From Galaxea fascicularis (lineage: Eukaryota > Cnidaria > Anthozoa > Scleractinia > Euphylliidae): a stretch of 64,000 nucleotides of DNA. The stretch covers positions 2,737,235 through 2,801,234 of the forward strand of contig OX419336.1 in the NCBI GenBank assembly GCA_948470475.1. Reading direction: 5' to 3'. This document shows, in pieces, positions 24,661 through 35,754 of this stretch. The translations under genes were made by a program, and so were the position numbers. The notes beneath the pieces were generated by a model. The model saw only the letters and a list, made by a program, of their open reading frames with translations, was not told where the DNA came from and made no database searches. Position 1 is the stretch's first letter; each line of letters begins with the position of its first letter.

Positions 24661-25404
24661 CGGCACACACGAGGGTAGGCCTAGCCTTTCCAGATTCTGC
24701 TCTGAAAAAGCTAAAAAGTTGCTAAGAAATATGCCAAAAAGTTGCTCAAAATTGAAAAAATTTTGTAAAGTTGCTCGAATATTTTTAAGACAGCATGTCT
24801 AATTAATAAATGACAATTGCTTTGTAATCAACATTAAGGTACAACTAAGTGACTAGTTACAACAAATTAGGCAACCTTTACTTGCATCTAGTTACAAAAA
24901 GTTAGACAGTTAGTGTGGCGTCCGCCATTTTGTTTACACACAGTCCACTATTTCAAGGGTTTTTTTTCAGCATTTTGGTTAAAAAAAATAGCCTAAAGGT
25001 TACCAAAAAAATGCTAGTTTTCCGAAAAGCTGCTAGAAGTTGCTCTCTGACAAAAAAGTTGCTCAAAATCCTAGAAGTTGCTAAAAAGTTGCCGAGCAGA
25101 ATCTGGAAAGGCCTACACGAGGGGACTAGTCCCTGCGACTAGTCCCTGCAAGAAGTCGCGGGGACAAGTCCCACCATGTGAACTAGTCATTTTTTACAAA
25201 AAATCTAGTCGCAGGAACCAAAATTTGGTCCCTGCAACTTGTCCCACGAATTCAAACTGGTTTGACTTTGTGGGACAAGTCCCTGCGACTAGTCCCTCAA
25301 AACCCTTCGTCGGCACACACGATGGGACTAGTCCCTGCGACCAGTCCCTTCGTGTAAACTCTTCAAAGGACAAGTCGCAGGGACTAGTCCTCTCGTGTGT
25401 GCCG
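24661..25404. mobile_element. CGGCACACACGA-ended element interrupted by another element
   Basis: The outer ends CGGCACACACGAGGGGACTAG (read across the insertion) and their complement at 25383-25404 are inverted. The interior is made of repeated GGGACTAGTCCCTGCGACT and GGGACAAGTCCC phrases in both orientations. A second internal start (CGGCACACACGATGGGACTAG) occurs at about 25310, so two copies may lie side by side. The left end is broken by the 440-bp insertion at 24676-25115. It sits just upstream of CDC23. Confidence 0.65.
24676..25115. mobile_element. Nested hAT-like non-autonomous element with 8-bp TSD
   Basis: The element starts TAGGCCTAGCCTTTCCAG and ends with the complement of TAGGCCTTTCCAGATTCTGC. 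Perfect 8-bp direct copies CACGAGGG flank it at 24668-24675 and 25116-25123. An 8-bp duplication is the hAT hallmark. The interior has many GTTGCTAAAAAGTTGC-like phrases and no transposase. It inserted into the CGGCACACACGA element, splitting its left end. Confidence 0.82.
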
Positions 25405-25570
25405 GCCTTCAAGCACTCGAGCTGGGTTGAGAGCTGGGTCATATTCGACCATTTTGCTTATGATTAATCTTTTTCCGGTTCAAGAGGTGGGTCGGCGGAA
25501 TTTACAAATTTTTCAAAGGATCACGTATCCAAAAATCTGGAAGACGTAAGGCCAACGCACAGAATACGTG

Positions 25571-26009
25571 TACCGTAAATGATCTCATAAACGCCGGGGG
25601 CGTTTATTAAAATTCAAGGGTCCGAGGGAGGGGGGGGTTGATAAGAGACGTTTATTCTAATAACTGTAACATGGTAACCTAAATACGGTATTATAATAAT
25701 CTAAATGATAGAGCTTTAGCAGACTGCCAAGTCCGTCCGCTGATAATTATAAACTGTCTACAAATCCATAACGGTATGTGGTACATACAAAGTGGCAGAA
25801 AAGGGTACTGGTCTTATTGCTCAATGTCAACATCCGAGTCCTCGTCGTGTACATCTGATTCTGTGTGGTTTTCAGGGAAGGGAGGCGTTTATTAGACAGG
25901 GGGCGTTTGTTAGAGAGGAGCGTTTAATTCAAACTTGTCAGCTTAGGGGGGCGTTAATAAGATAGGAGGCGTTCATTAGAGAGAAGGCGTTTGTAGATCA
26001 TTTACGGTA
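25571..26009. mobile_element. 439-bp TIR element, TACCGTAAATGATC ends
   Basis: TACCGTAAATGATC with CATAAACGCC on the left is mirrored by GGCGTTTGTA then GATCATTTACGGTA on the right. Subterminal repeats of GGCGTTTATTA or GGCGTTCATTAGA type occur near both ends. No coding capacity. It lies between CDC23 and the collagen-like gene. Confidence 0.7.
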
Positions 26010-26809
26010 AGTCTGTGCTGAACGTTTGAACTTGATTTCCTACGGCACCTCCAACTCAATCACATGATCCATTCCGAAATATAGGCCAAAATTTCAGGAT
26101 TGTCCCAAATATCGTGTGCACATCAATGCAATTCGCTAGTATAAACACGAACAGGGATGAGAGGGGCTAAACGAAAAAAAAAAAATGGAGCAACTGAGTT
26201 GCGTACAAAATTCGCCATATTATCCTTTTTAAGGGTTCTCAACACGGCACTTTGTGATTGTAATATCTGAAAATTCTGTACCAGGAAGCCAATTCAATAC
26301 AAAGCTGTGGGAAACTGAAGAGAACCGATTACAATTCATGGGTTTTGCTCTCACTGTTTGAGGTGATTCCAAATCTTAATTTGATTCAATGGAGTGTTGT
26401 AGTCTTAGTTTGCATTGCAGGATCTCAGTCACAACATGAATGATTCTGATCACTGATGCCGAATCAAAGTCCTGAGATCTTCATATGGTCCGAAAGGCAG
26501 AAAATCAAGAGATTTCTGGGTTTTGCTTTTATCTTCAAGAAAGTGGTTACTTTTTAGGGATCGAGAGCATTGGCTGTAGACAAAGACTTCTCGTCCAGGT
26601 TAAAAGACGGAGTAGATCTTCGTATGTTTTCGAGCACGACAAGAGCAGGGTCGGTGCTTTATTTTATTTATACTAAATCGGTGAGTGAACCAAAAGCGGA
26701 CCCAACAGCTACACTGGGCCTAGCCAAGGGTTCATTTCCCGGAGTGCTAATAAACTGATCAACTGTTTACAGACTTTCCTCTTCTGCACCCTTGGCTGAG
26801 GTTTTACTT

Positions 26810-29800
26810 TCAGCGCACCATCAGCCAAATTGGTTTGTTCAGATAACAGTAGCCCGCGATACACTTTCTGCCCCGTGCTTTGCTGTCATCGCTGTAGATG
26901 TAGTTATTTGAGCCATCAGCACCATTCCACACGTCAAGCCATTTGTCGGAACCACCATGGGATTCCGAAATTCCCGAACTTGAAAAGAAGTATAACGATC
27001 TTATTGTGACAAAACCGCTGGTGGGACTTCTCTTGTGATCTGCTGGGCTGTACTTGTAAAATCCGAACACGTTCTTTATTAGGCGAACATTCTTTCCCAT
27101 CACGAACTTGTCAAATTCTTCCTTGTCCTTCTGTGGCGCTCCTGCCTTTCTGTTATAAATTACCCGGATGGTGCTGACGTCTGCAAAGCGGAACATCACC
27201 TCTTTCCAGTCTCTCATGCTTGGATGGATATGACTTGCAGCATCACTGTTCGTAGTTTTCGCTGCCAGGGCGGAAAATACAGGTTTGATTATCGAAGGAA
27301 AGGTTGGAGAGACCTTTGTAGCAACTAGGGTCCAACCTCCACTCTCAGTTTCCATGTCGCAGAAAGCTTGGAATGAGTCATCTGTAGAGCCGCCGTTTGG
27401 ATCGACCCAGTAAAGTCCGCTGCCCCGACTCTGCCCTGATCAAAGAAAGGAATAAAATATAACAGGTGATAAAAAGTGTTATTTTATGGAGTTAATCATC
27501 AGTGAGGCATTCTTGTGACATTTTTTCACTGAACAATACTTTTGAGAGTTGTCTGACTTCCAGTTGTTGATTTTCCACCTGTTGTTCCTCCTCAGTTGAC
27601 AAATCTGTTTCGAAATTTCTTTCAAATTGTTTTCGTGATGTTGAGTTTAATCGTTGATTTCTCTGTTTAATTTACCCGTCCCTCTCCTTTATCACTTTAA
27701 ACTATGTAATCTGAAATATACCTGAATTTAAAATATCCAAACAGTGGCGGCCTGGATTATGAGGCACATGACCTTTCCCACCAGTGAGCAGTGGCAACCA
27801 AGTCCTACCATCACAGAGTTGCAAGGTCTTCTGGGAAGAACTGTAACGAACAGTGCCGGCGATACCAATGACGCATTTGTCAGCGGTATCCTTAAACTTG
27901 ATCACACCATCCAGGTGTTTTCCAGGCGAACCACGTTCTCCCTTTTGGCCCTGAAATAACAGGAAACAATACAAGGACAGTGGAATTAAGTTAATGAAAA
28001 CTTAACTTCTAGTGTTCAGTTACAGAAAGGCAAGATTTTTGCGTGGATGGCAATATTTGGCGATTAGAAAAATTATGCTTGCACATGTAACAGGAGCTTT
28101 TTTGTGTGGGTTCCCTGTTACCTTCCGGGATCTTTTAGCAAGTGATGGACGCGACCTTCATTCAGGAACACGGCGTTTATTGGCGATCTTCACTCATTTC
28201 GTTACAGGCAGAACTCAAGGCTCTACTGTCAGGCTTATTGTCATATACGATTTCCAACCAATAATAATTGGACAACTCATGCCAACCTCGTTCCCAGGAC
28301 CTTTCCCTTCGTTTTTGGGGTGGCCCAAAGCGAAGGGAAAGGTCCTGGGAACGAGGTTGAACTCATGCACTTACCGGTACGTAAGCTTAGCAAATGCCAG
28401 GAATTCGCACTTTTCACATATTTACAATCCAACGCTCACTTTACATTCTAAGGCAATATTCTCAGGACAGGCACCTAAATTACTCGCTTCATGACCAGAA
28501 ACATTGCGACATTGTGATTGTTCACTTATTTCTTTTCTATTTCTTTTGTTTTCATTTTTACTGACTGATTATTTTATTGTAATTGTTCACTTATTTCTTT
28601 TCTATTTCTTTTGTTTCATTTTTACTGATAATGACGTTTGATTTAAAAGCGCAACCCGCCTCGATTAGCTCTGCTATCTGCGGGTTGCGCAGGATTATCA
28701 TTGTATTTTCTTTTCAAATAACAAAATGAATGAATGAATGAATGAATGAACATTGGCTAACTTTTCTTATATCTCATTTTACCGGAAAACGTCCCGTAAC
28801 GTACACACATGCTTCATCAAATGGTGGTTTGGTAAGGATCTAAATGTCAGTGCTTTGCTACCGCCGTTATTAGTAATGTGAGAAAAAGGGATCCTCAACG
28901 AGCTTACACCAGCTTTGACTGAATAAATTGGCAGACCTTGGAAAATATAAAAATGATCATTTTGACTAAAATGCTGAAATGAGGTTCTAATATAAATTTC
29001 GAGATTTGATGTTAAATTTGCGATTCACAGACGCTGGAAAAAATTCACCAACCTTTTCCCCTTTCTTCCCATTATTTCCATGGCTTCCTCGCTCCCCTTT
29101 GTCCCCCTAAAATAAAGAAGATGTAAAAACTTGTACGAGATTTTTGGTGATACGTTCAGTAACCTGTCAACTTGATTAATAAGTGTCATTGAAATTAAAC
29201 TTATGGATTTCCAAATAAGTCTATTTAGACTACGAGCAGTCCCTTTGTTTTCTTATAGTCCGTCGAGAGCGGAGCGAAAAAAACAGGCCGCGCGAAAGTT
29301 GGCCGCGCGAAAGCTGGTGTCTGGGCGCAAGGCGAAAAAAAAGGGACTACAGACTTTTTTTCGCCTTGCGCCCAGACACCAGCTTTCGCGCGGCCAACTT
29401 TCGCGCGGCCTGTTTTTTTCGCTCCGCTCTCGACGGACTATAAGAAAACAAAGGGACTGCTCGTAGTCTAAAGTCTATTAAACTATTGATTTTGCTTTTA
29501 TAAATTTACAATAATTTTCCGGGCTATCAATGTGAAAAAGATGAGAGAAAATTATTGCACTGTTACTGTCATCACTAACCTTTGCCCCAACTCCGTCTCT
29601 TCCATCACGACCGTCTTTTCCTTCAAAAAGAAAAAAAAACAAACAAACAAATAAAGCACAAGTTAGCATGTCGGCGGGCAATGACTTTAACCGACATCGC
29701 TTGAATCTTTTCTCAATCTTTTCTTCTCTTGGAGCTAATCCTTGCCGGGGTTTTCCATTACAGAGCCTACTTTGAGAGACCCTGCCAAAGGGGAGAACCG

Positions 29801-31893
29801 GTTTTTAAAACTGGGCATTAATGTGGCTTCCTGTTCTATATTCTACTCCATACAACTTAGAGTGGTGTTATAAACGTTTGACTAACTGGATAAAATCTTA
29901 AATGGTTAAAATTCGATTATGGTTAGAATACAATCTGTGAGCCTTTCTAAGTTGCCATGGCCAGAAATTTCGGACATTTGAGCCCGCACGGCAGTAGCGG
30001 CGTTTCCCAATCGATAACAAAAATGGCGGACGAAATTACAAAGCTTTATATGAGAGGCGATGGAGTTACAGAAAATACAAGCACAATTAATACCTTTTTC
30101 CCATTTGCCAAAATCGAGCATTATTCCAAGACATTTCAGCGATATTGTGGTTAAAAAATCTATCGGAAAAACGAATTCCATACCTTGCTTTCGGAACGAT
30201 GTCAATTTGCAACTTCAGATCCAGTCAAACCCTTGTAAATCCGTGAAAAAGAAGCGAAGATAGCATATTTGATAGCAAATAATTAGAAATCTAAAGTCGC
30301 TATGTAATTTGCCAAAATCGAGTCAAACAATACAGTTAAATCGCTCTTTGAAAAATGAAAAAACTGATCTTCAGCTTGTAAACGTACCTTGCTTTTCGGC
30401 TGCTAAAAACCGTACAAAATGAAATAAGATCACGGAAAGGGCGACATGTCACGCAGATCCACGTTCGTCCCATGAAGAAGAAGACAACAAAGTCCCGCTC
30501 TTAGCTCCGTATTCTCGCACGCAAATCCTGCATATGTGGTATTAAAAACAACGTGATTCTTGAGGAGATTCAAGAAAACTAACCCGTTCCATTTCGATAC
30601 TAAAAAAAAAGTAAAGCTGCGATGTACAATACATGTAAACTGGAAGTTCGTGCTCGGAGTTCAACAAGCGATATCTCGGCCAAATATGCCTCAAATGTCC
30701 CTAAAAAAGCATCGTTCGATAGCATTTTCCGTGGATTTTGTCGGCCATTGCTCGTTTTGGCAATACCTTCAGCCAGCGGCGTTCATTTCACGATAAACAT
30801 ATTTGTATTTCACCCCTCGATCTGTCCTAAAAATACGAGCCCGGAGGTCACTGCTGAAATCAGCGGTTAAGGCCATTACGCGACAGCATGAATGTAAGTC
30901 GCACGAAATGTGATGTCCGAGATTTCTGGCCATGAGAACGTTTTGAAATTCGGTTTTCGTGAGTTGAGCGCTTGGACCATTGACACGGGATCAAATATAT
31001 CTATAAATATCCTCGCGTGAATCACTGTTTCGATGCAAAGTAAATGCTAATACATCTCTTCAAAACAAACGTCTTTAGGTTAACGCCGACAAAATGAGAA
31101 GCCTGTGAATAGTTTTGTTTAGTGTAGAGTGATTCTTTTTCTCGTTTGGATTGAACGTTTCGTCTATTACTTTTGTTCTGTTAGCAGGTAAGTTGCTGCA
31201 TACAATCGATTTTGCCTGTAATTTCTGATAATTTAACTGGAACTACTTATTTATTCTTGTTACTGATTACGCCGCGAAAGTACACACTGAGCCATTTTTT
31301 TATCTCATAAATTCCAGTTGTTCTCTACCGTGTTGGCCATCTCTTCCATCCCTTCCTAGAAAAAATACAAGAGAGAAAAATCCTCATATTTCATGCAAAA
31401 CTTGCAATGTTAAATGAACTGAAGACCAGTAATCATCAGTAAAGTTCATTAGCTTACCGTCCCGACATTTGCATCCACGCAACAAGACCAATTCACACTG
31501 ATTTTGATTTGATGTATTACCGAACACCTGTGAAACAGTCCAACAATTTATCAGTGATGGAATTTTTTACGCCAATGGAAATATAATTGAACAGTTCCAG
31601 CGACCTGCTCACGAATCTTGAATAGATCGTGAGACTGAAATGTAATAAAAAAAAAGATTATATCTCGTGATCAAAATTTCCCAAATGGCCTTTCCATGCA
31701 AAGTATATATCGCGATCAGAGCGGCTGCAATAATCGTGACAATCGTGGCGATCATATGGAAACTGAAACCGATGGACCGTGGACGTCCCTTAAGCTATCA
31801 TGGGAACTAACTCACTTTGTTCACAGATTTGTTCTGACGTGCGAAGGATCGCAAGATGAAAACCAGCAACAACACAAAGATGAAGCGAAACAT
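26810..31893 (-). CDS. Secreted short collagen with fibrinogen-related C-terminal domain
   Basis: Seven exons join in frame: 31893-31816, 31527-31458, 31355-31329, 29620-29580, 29106-29053, 27950-27722, 27435-26810, giving 374 aa. Residues 1-20 are a signal peptide (MFRFIFVLLLVFIL). A short Cys-containing linker (CELVLLRGCKC) is followed by about 18 Gly-X-Y triplets (from about residue 49) with one two-residue break at GVGAK. Next comes a module with AGTVRYSSSQKTLQLCDG. The C-terminal domain has FCDMETESGGWTLV, the fibrinogen-related or intelectin-like opening, and WNGADGSNNYIYSDDS. Two collagen exons are exactly 27 and 54 bp, the classic 9-bp multiples. It probably forms trimers and binds ligands outside the cell, for example as a matrix protein or lectin; that role is inference. 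Exon 1 lies inside the tandem duplication, so a second copy of it exists at 35677-35754. Confidence 0.87.
28283..28359. mobile_element. 77-bp foldback with perfect 9-bp TSD
   Basis: The arms CAACCTCGTTCCCAGGACC with TTTCCCTTCG and their exact complement are separated by a loop of about 17 bp. AACTCATGC is duplicated directly outside both ends (28274-28282 and 28360-28368). A 9-bp duplication points to the Mutator-like (MULE) group. It lies in the intron between collagen-gene exons 5 and 6. Confidence 0.85.
28505..28747 (+). mobile_element. Probable LINE 3' end: tandem unit, hairpin and (TGAA)n tail
   Basis: A unit containing TTGTTCACTTATTTCTTTTC occurs twice with a period of about 62. It is followed by a strong hairpin (GCGCAACCCGC ... 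GCGGGTTGCGC) and then a repeated TGAA tail. A 3' hairpin plus a short tandem tail is typical of some LINE (CR1/L2-like) 3' ends. No reverse transcriptase is present, so this is at most a 5'-truncated remnant. Confidence 0.5.
29226..29470. mobile_element. 245-bp perfect foldback element with 9-bp TSD
   Basis: The arms are about 115 bp and virtually identical, starting TAGACTACGAGCAGTCCC and ending with its complement, with a loop of about 13 bp. The 9-bp direct duplication AAGTCTATT lies at 29217-29225 and 29471-29479. Each arm contains two GGCCGCGCGAAAG phrases. The duplication length suggests a MULE-type non-autonomous element. The near-zero divergence between arms suggests recent insertion or arm conversion. 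It lies in the intron between collagen-gene exons 4 and 5. Confidence 0.9.
29956..30934. mobile_element. 979-bp TIR element, CATGGCCAGAAAT ends
   Basis: CATGGCCAGAAATTTCGGAC at the left is mirrored by GTCCGAGATTTCTGGCCATG at the right, about 22 bp with one mismatch. The interior has no transposase-like ORF; ORFs of 65-99 aa show no domain. No convincing duplication was found outside the ends. It fills part of the long intron between collagen-gene exons 3 and 4. Confidence 0.65.
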
Positions 31894-33384
31894 TTTCAGT
31901 TCGAGTCTCAATGACCTCTTTTGGCCGCGGAAATGCAGTGATATCAATATTTTTTACACGAAATAATGTTTACTCTTAGTTAGCTAAACAAGAAATATTT
32001 CGGAGTTGGTAGACTTTTTTCATATGATAATTCGAATTGTGAAATTAATGAAGTCGTCATCATAAGGGTTGAAAGGTACTAGACTAATATTTAACTTTGT
32101 GCTGCAAGATGATATCTTTCATCGGACTTTGAAATTCATTTCTACATGACCTTGAAGGTTTTACTCAGTGAACATTTCTCGTAAATGTACCAAAAAGAAA
32201 ATCAGTTTTGAGTGACTGCGACTCAATAATCCATCAGGCGAATGGGGAATTAAAACGACAAGATGCTCGTATAATTGACAAAGTAAACACTGTGAAGAAC
32301 AAAATCAGAATTAATAACTTCTTTCCACAAGACATTTTGTTCCTCCTTGCCTGATCGACACTGCGCGATGGCTTTCAACGCCTTTACTTAAGTTTCACTG
32401 ACTAGCTCGGAAATTGATTATAACAACCTTTTACTCCCTCGAAGTGGGCGAAGTTGCCAATTGTTTTTGGGGGCATTTTTGGGACTGTCCCGAAAAAGGA
32501 AAACTCGGAAATCATACGGGGATCGTGCATTATTTTTAGGACCTATCATGTGTCAGTCAAATCCAAGGGATCAGTCAAATCCCATGAAAAATTTCCCGCG
32601 TTTCAGAAAACACAGACGTAAAGGATACCCTACAACAAAACGAAGAAAATACTGATGTATGGGCCTTTTTGTCTGTGTCGCTAAGAAGTGTGCTTTTGAG
32701 CTTTCGAGCTCTAACATAAAGTAATCGTGAATGGTAATACCCTAACCATACATCACAACTTCCGAGAAATTTTCTGCCATCACCGGTGCAAAATTATCTT
32801 CTACAACATAGACCACGTGGAATCGATTACGTAATTTGTTAACTGGTTACCGCTGGCCAACATTTTCTCGGTGGTCAAATCCCCACCATACTTAGCTACC
32901 CTCACATCAAATGCCCGGGAAAATGAGCGCTCTTGGATTTGACTAATACATTACGTTCATTCTGCTTCCGACGTATGTATTTCTGTTTTTGGAAAACGTT
33001 TGGCGGGAAATCGCTGGCGGCCCGCCAAGCCCGTACCAGAAGTTACGTTCAGTTGCTCGGTGCAGACTTTTCTACGCTTATCGGCTCAGAGTGTGCCGTT
33101 AAAAATATGCGTTTTTCTTTTTCGGAAAACCTCATTCCACCTTTCCTGTCATTCCTAAACTGGAATAGGAACAAGCAGAAAAATTCCAAAAATGCACCCT
33201 TTGATCCACGTCCAGCGAAACTCATTTCATATACACCAAACTCCAATTTGTCTGCCTCTTGAAGAGACACTGAGGTGTTGATTTCGTAGGTGTTGAAGAA
33301 GCAATAGACCGCACTTTTTATGTACAACGTTTATTTTTCTATAGCTATTTCATATGATATTTCATTATGACTCTTCTCTTCTTA

Positions 33385-34653
33385 TCATCTCATAGGAATC
33401 TTCTCTGAACTCGGTAGAACATCAACATTACGAAGCACTGGCGATGACTTATACTGCCACATGCTTGAGGTCTTGCTCATGCGCCGTAATCGCCTGCAGT
33501 AAAGCAAGATGGCGGCTAGAACTGTCACGCTGCACACAAGGAATATGATACGGAACTGCAGCTCGCTCGCGTAACTCCAAAAGGCGTGATAAGAGCTCTT
33601 ATACTGAGAATGCAATTGGACCTCCCTGAAAATAACAACAACAACAACATGACGATTAATTTTCACAACCTAAAAATACAGGAATGAGTAACCCCGTCCC
33701 ATGAAGAAGTCTGGTGTTCGGATGTAATGCAAAAGACGAACTGTCAGTGGAGCACACTCCCTCTTTTTCTGTCAAAATGAAATGATCAAGTTACACTGTA
33801 AAACAATCCCTCAGGAAGTTGGCGAGAACGGGCGCTAGAGCATGTTACCTTGTTCTTTCACCGCGCGAAAACGGAGACGAAAGCAAAAACTGGGTGTAAG
33901 TTTTGCTGTCATTCAAATTTCCACGCTGTCAAAACACACACTTTTTATTCCATACATTTTTTGTTATCGAAAAAAAAAAAAAATCAAAACAAAAACAAAC
34001 GCAAACGCATCCCACACTGGCTAGGAAGACTGAATTCACACATTGTACACGTACAACCAAGACTGACTCTTAAGTGCCACACTAATTTGCAAATACAGCG
34101 TGTAATTCCAATTTAAAGATTAGTTGCTGCTTTAACGTATGTTTCTCTAATTATGTAATTATTCTATTACCTTACTTCTTAAATAAATAATTGCTGTTAT
34201 TTTTTCATGCCTTTCCTTCTTTCGCCTTAACTATTATTAAATTCCAGATGGTTGTGGTCAACTCGAAAGCCCCGGAGTTTCTTTGATCACTACACACATT
34301 GACTTCTCTGTCTTAAATTTCATCTTGTTAGTACTTATTACTTTTCCATTAGCTATTTAAAAAAAACTAAGTGCAAAGAAAGTTGAAAGTTTTGAAATGC
34401 AGCTGTGGCAAGCAACGGATGGAAGGAGTCGCAGGTGGGCGCAATTTCTCATTTATTGCTGACATGAGTCATTTAAAGTGTCATAACAAACCTGAGCGGT
34501 AGGAATCTCGTGCGATAGAGGATGGCTCCCAGCGTCCATTGAACTTCTTTGCCACTGATGTAAAATGCAGAGCGCAGTTTGGTGTAGTTTTGTGGAAACT
34601 TGAAACCTCGGTGAAGAACGGTCGTCATCCAGGCCGCTTTAAAACACTGAAAT
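33385..34653 (-). pseudogene. Duplicate terminal two exons of ENTPD (copy A)
   Basis: Exons 34653-34492 and 33625-33385 repeat the last two exons of the ENTPD gene with the same splice sites, phases and stop. They encode FQCFKAAWMTTVLHRGFKFP and the C-terminal membrane segment FRIIFLVCSVTVLAAILLY. The exon upstream of them (39421-39339) lies outside the duplication and exists once. These copies therefore lack their own gene body. They could be reached only as alternative terminal exons, by splicing past copy B or by read-through. No disabling change was seen. Confidence 0.85.
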
Positions 34654-35282
34654 CTATAAAGATGCAAACAAAATTGACGTCATCTACGATTTTGGAGAAC
34701 GATTTCAGTATTTTCCTCCACGAATGAAGTGAGCAAACCACCGTCACAAGTAGGACAAAAGTTTGCGAATTCAACTCGAGTTGTCTACTTTTCTGTCATG
34801 CAATCCTCGAAAAACCTGACAAAACAAAAACTGGACATTGGAGGGGTTGAACATTTGAAGGCAAATTTGACAGAATCTATTTTCTCCGTCAACCCAATCA
34901 TTCTTATGTACCTACAATGGCTAGATTTGACATCACACTTGGATTTTCTGGATTTCTTCGATTCACTTACAAAGCACCAAGAGCACTGCGGGTTAGCATA
35001 CAACGACAGATGAATGGAAACAATACGAAACAAAATAGCTAAAGGAAATGAGGAATCATTTCATAATGCAGTACGAACGAAGATAAGGATCTTCAGCAAA
35101 AGGAGGGAAGCGTGACGGGAAGAGAGGTTGAGACCCCAACTCTCGATGTGCAGGTTTGAGTGCACACAATATCATTTATCCAAGGGTTCTAAAGCTGAGT
35201 CCCTTCATTCAGCCCGACACTAGAACGGTTTTCAATTGAGCTACGAAAGTGAACTGGGTTTGCTTTGGTTTCGCATTCCTCC

Positions 35283-35470
35283 ACTGTGATTGGCCAACAA
35301 AAATCACGCCACCTTTTCAACCAATCGCGACTCGCACGCGCGCATTTTCCCGCGCTTTAGGCTGATTCCATTGCTTCTAATTCTGATTGGCTCATTGGAT
35401 TGTTTCGGTCTGTTGTGATTGGTTAAAGTAATTGCTCTGGTTTGGTTTTACGACACAACTGAAAATTGCT
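35283..35470 (+). repeat. CCAAT-rich dispersed repeat, copy 2 (end of duplication copy A)
   Basis: Contains GATTGGCCAACAAAAATCAC, CAACCAATCGCGAC, GATTGGCTCATTGGATTG, GTGATTGGTTA and GGTTTTACGACACAAC, matching the repeat at 15290-15512. Its right edge coincides with the duplication junction. Confidence 0.75.
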
Positions 35471-35676
35471 CACGAATCTTGAATAGATCGTGAGACTGAA
35501 ACGTAATAAAAAAAAAGATTATATCTCGTGATCAAAATTTCCCAAATGGCCTTTCCATGCAAAGTATATATCGCGATCAGAGCGGCTGCAATAATCGTGA
35601 CAATCGTGGCGATCATATGGAAACTGAAACCGATGGACCGTGGACGTCCCTTAAGCTATCATGGGAACTAACTCAC

Positions 35677-35754
35677 TTTGTTCACAGATTTGTTCTGACG
35701 TGCGAAGGATCGCAGGATGAAAACCAGCAACAACACAAAGATGAAGCGAAACAT
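35677..35754 (-). pseudogene. Orphan first exon of the collagen-like gene (copy B)
   Basis: The same 78-nt exon as 31893-31816: ATG, a signal peptide (MFRFIFVLLLVFIL), and a GTGAGT donor in phase 0. It lies 3861 bases further from the gene. If its promoter came along, it could splice in frame to exon 2 at 31527 and give the same protein. Splicing to the ENTPD terminal exons of copy A, which lie between, would be out of frame because their acceptors need two preceding bases. Confidence 0.8.

Larger units (their letters stand above)
31610..35470. repeat. Tandem duplication, copy A (3861 bp)
   Basis: Copy A is followed immediately by copy B (35471-39308) in the same orientation. It contains exon 1 of the collagen-like gene (in use, since exons 2-7 follow) and a spare copy of the last two ENTPD exons (34653-34492 and 33625-33385). 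Only scattered single-base changes separate it from copy B, plus a poly(A) length change near 33970 (13 versus 10 bases) and about 20 bases near 35030 that are missing in copy B. The junctions share TGCT: left flank CCTGCT, junction ATTGCT, right flank ATTGCT. Confidence 0.95.

Noticed and set aside
25078..25467. 129-aa ORF as a gene
   Set aside because: It lies entirely in the GGGACTAGTCCC repeat region. The repeated TSPCD-like peptide comes from the DNA repeats.
29203..29466. 87-aa ORF across the foldback
   Set aside because: The ORF is made of the two inverted arms. It has no independent coding signature.
31696..33262. ORFs on the plus strand at 31696-31914, 32461-32655 and 32933-33262, and their copies at 35557-37123, as duplicated genes
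   Set aside because: They repeat only because the whole 3.86-kb segment is duplicated. They overlap the collagen first exon or lie in spacer and show no domain or splice context of their own.
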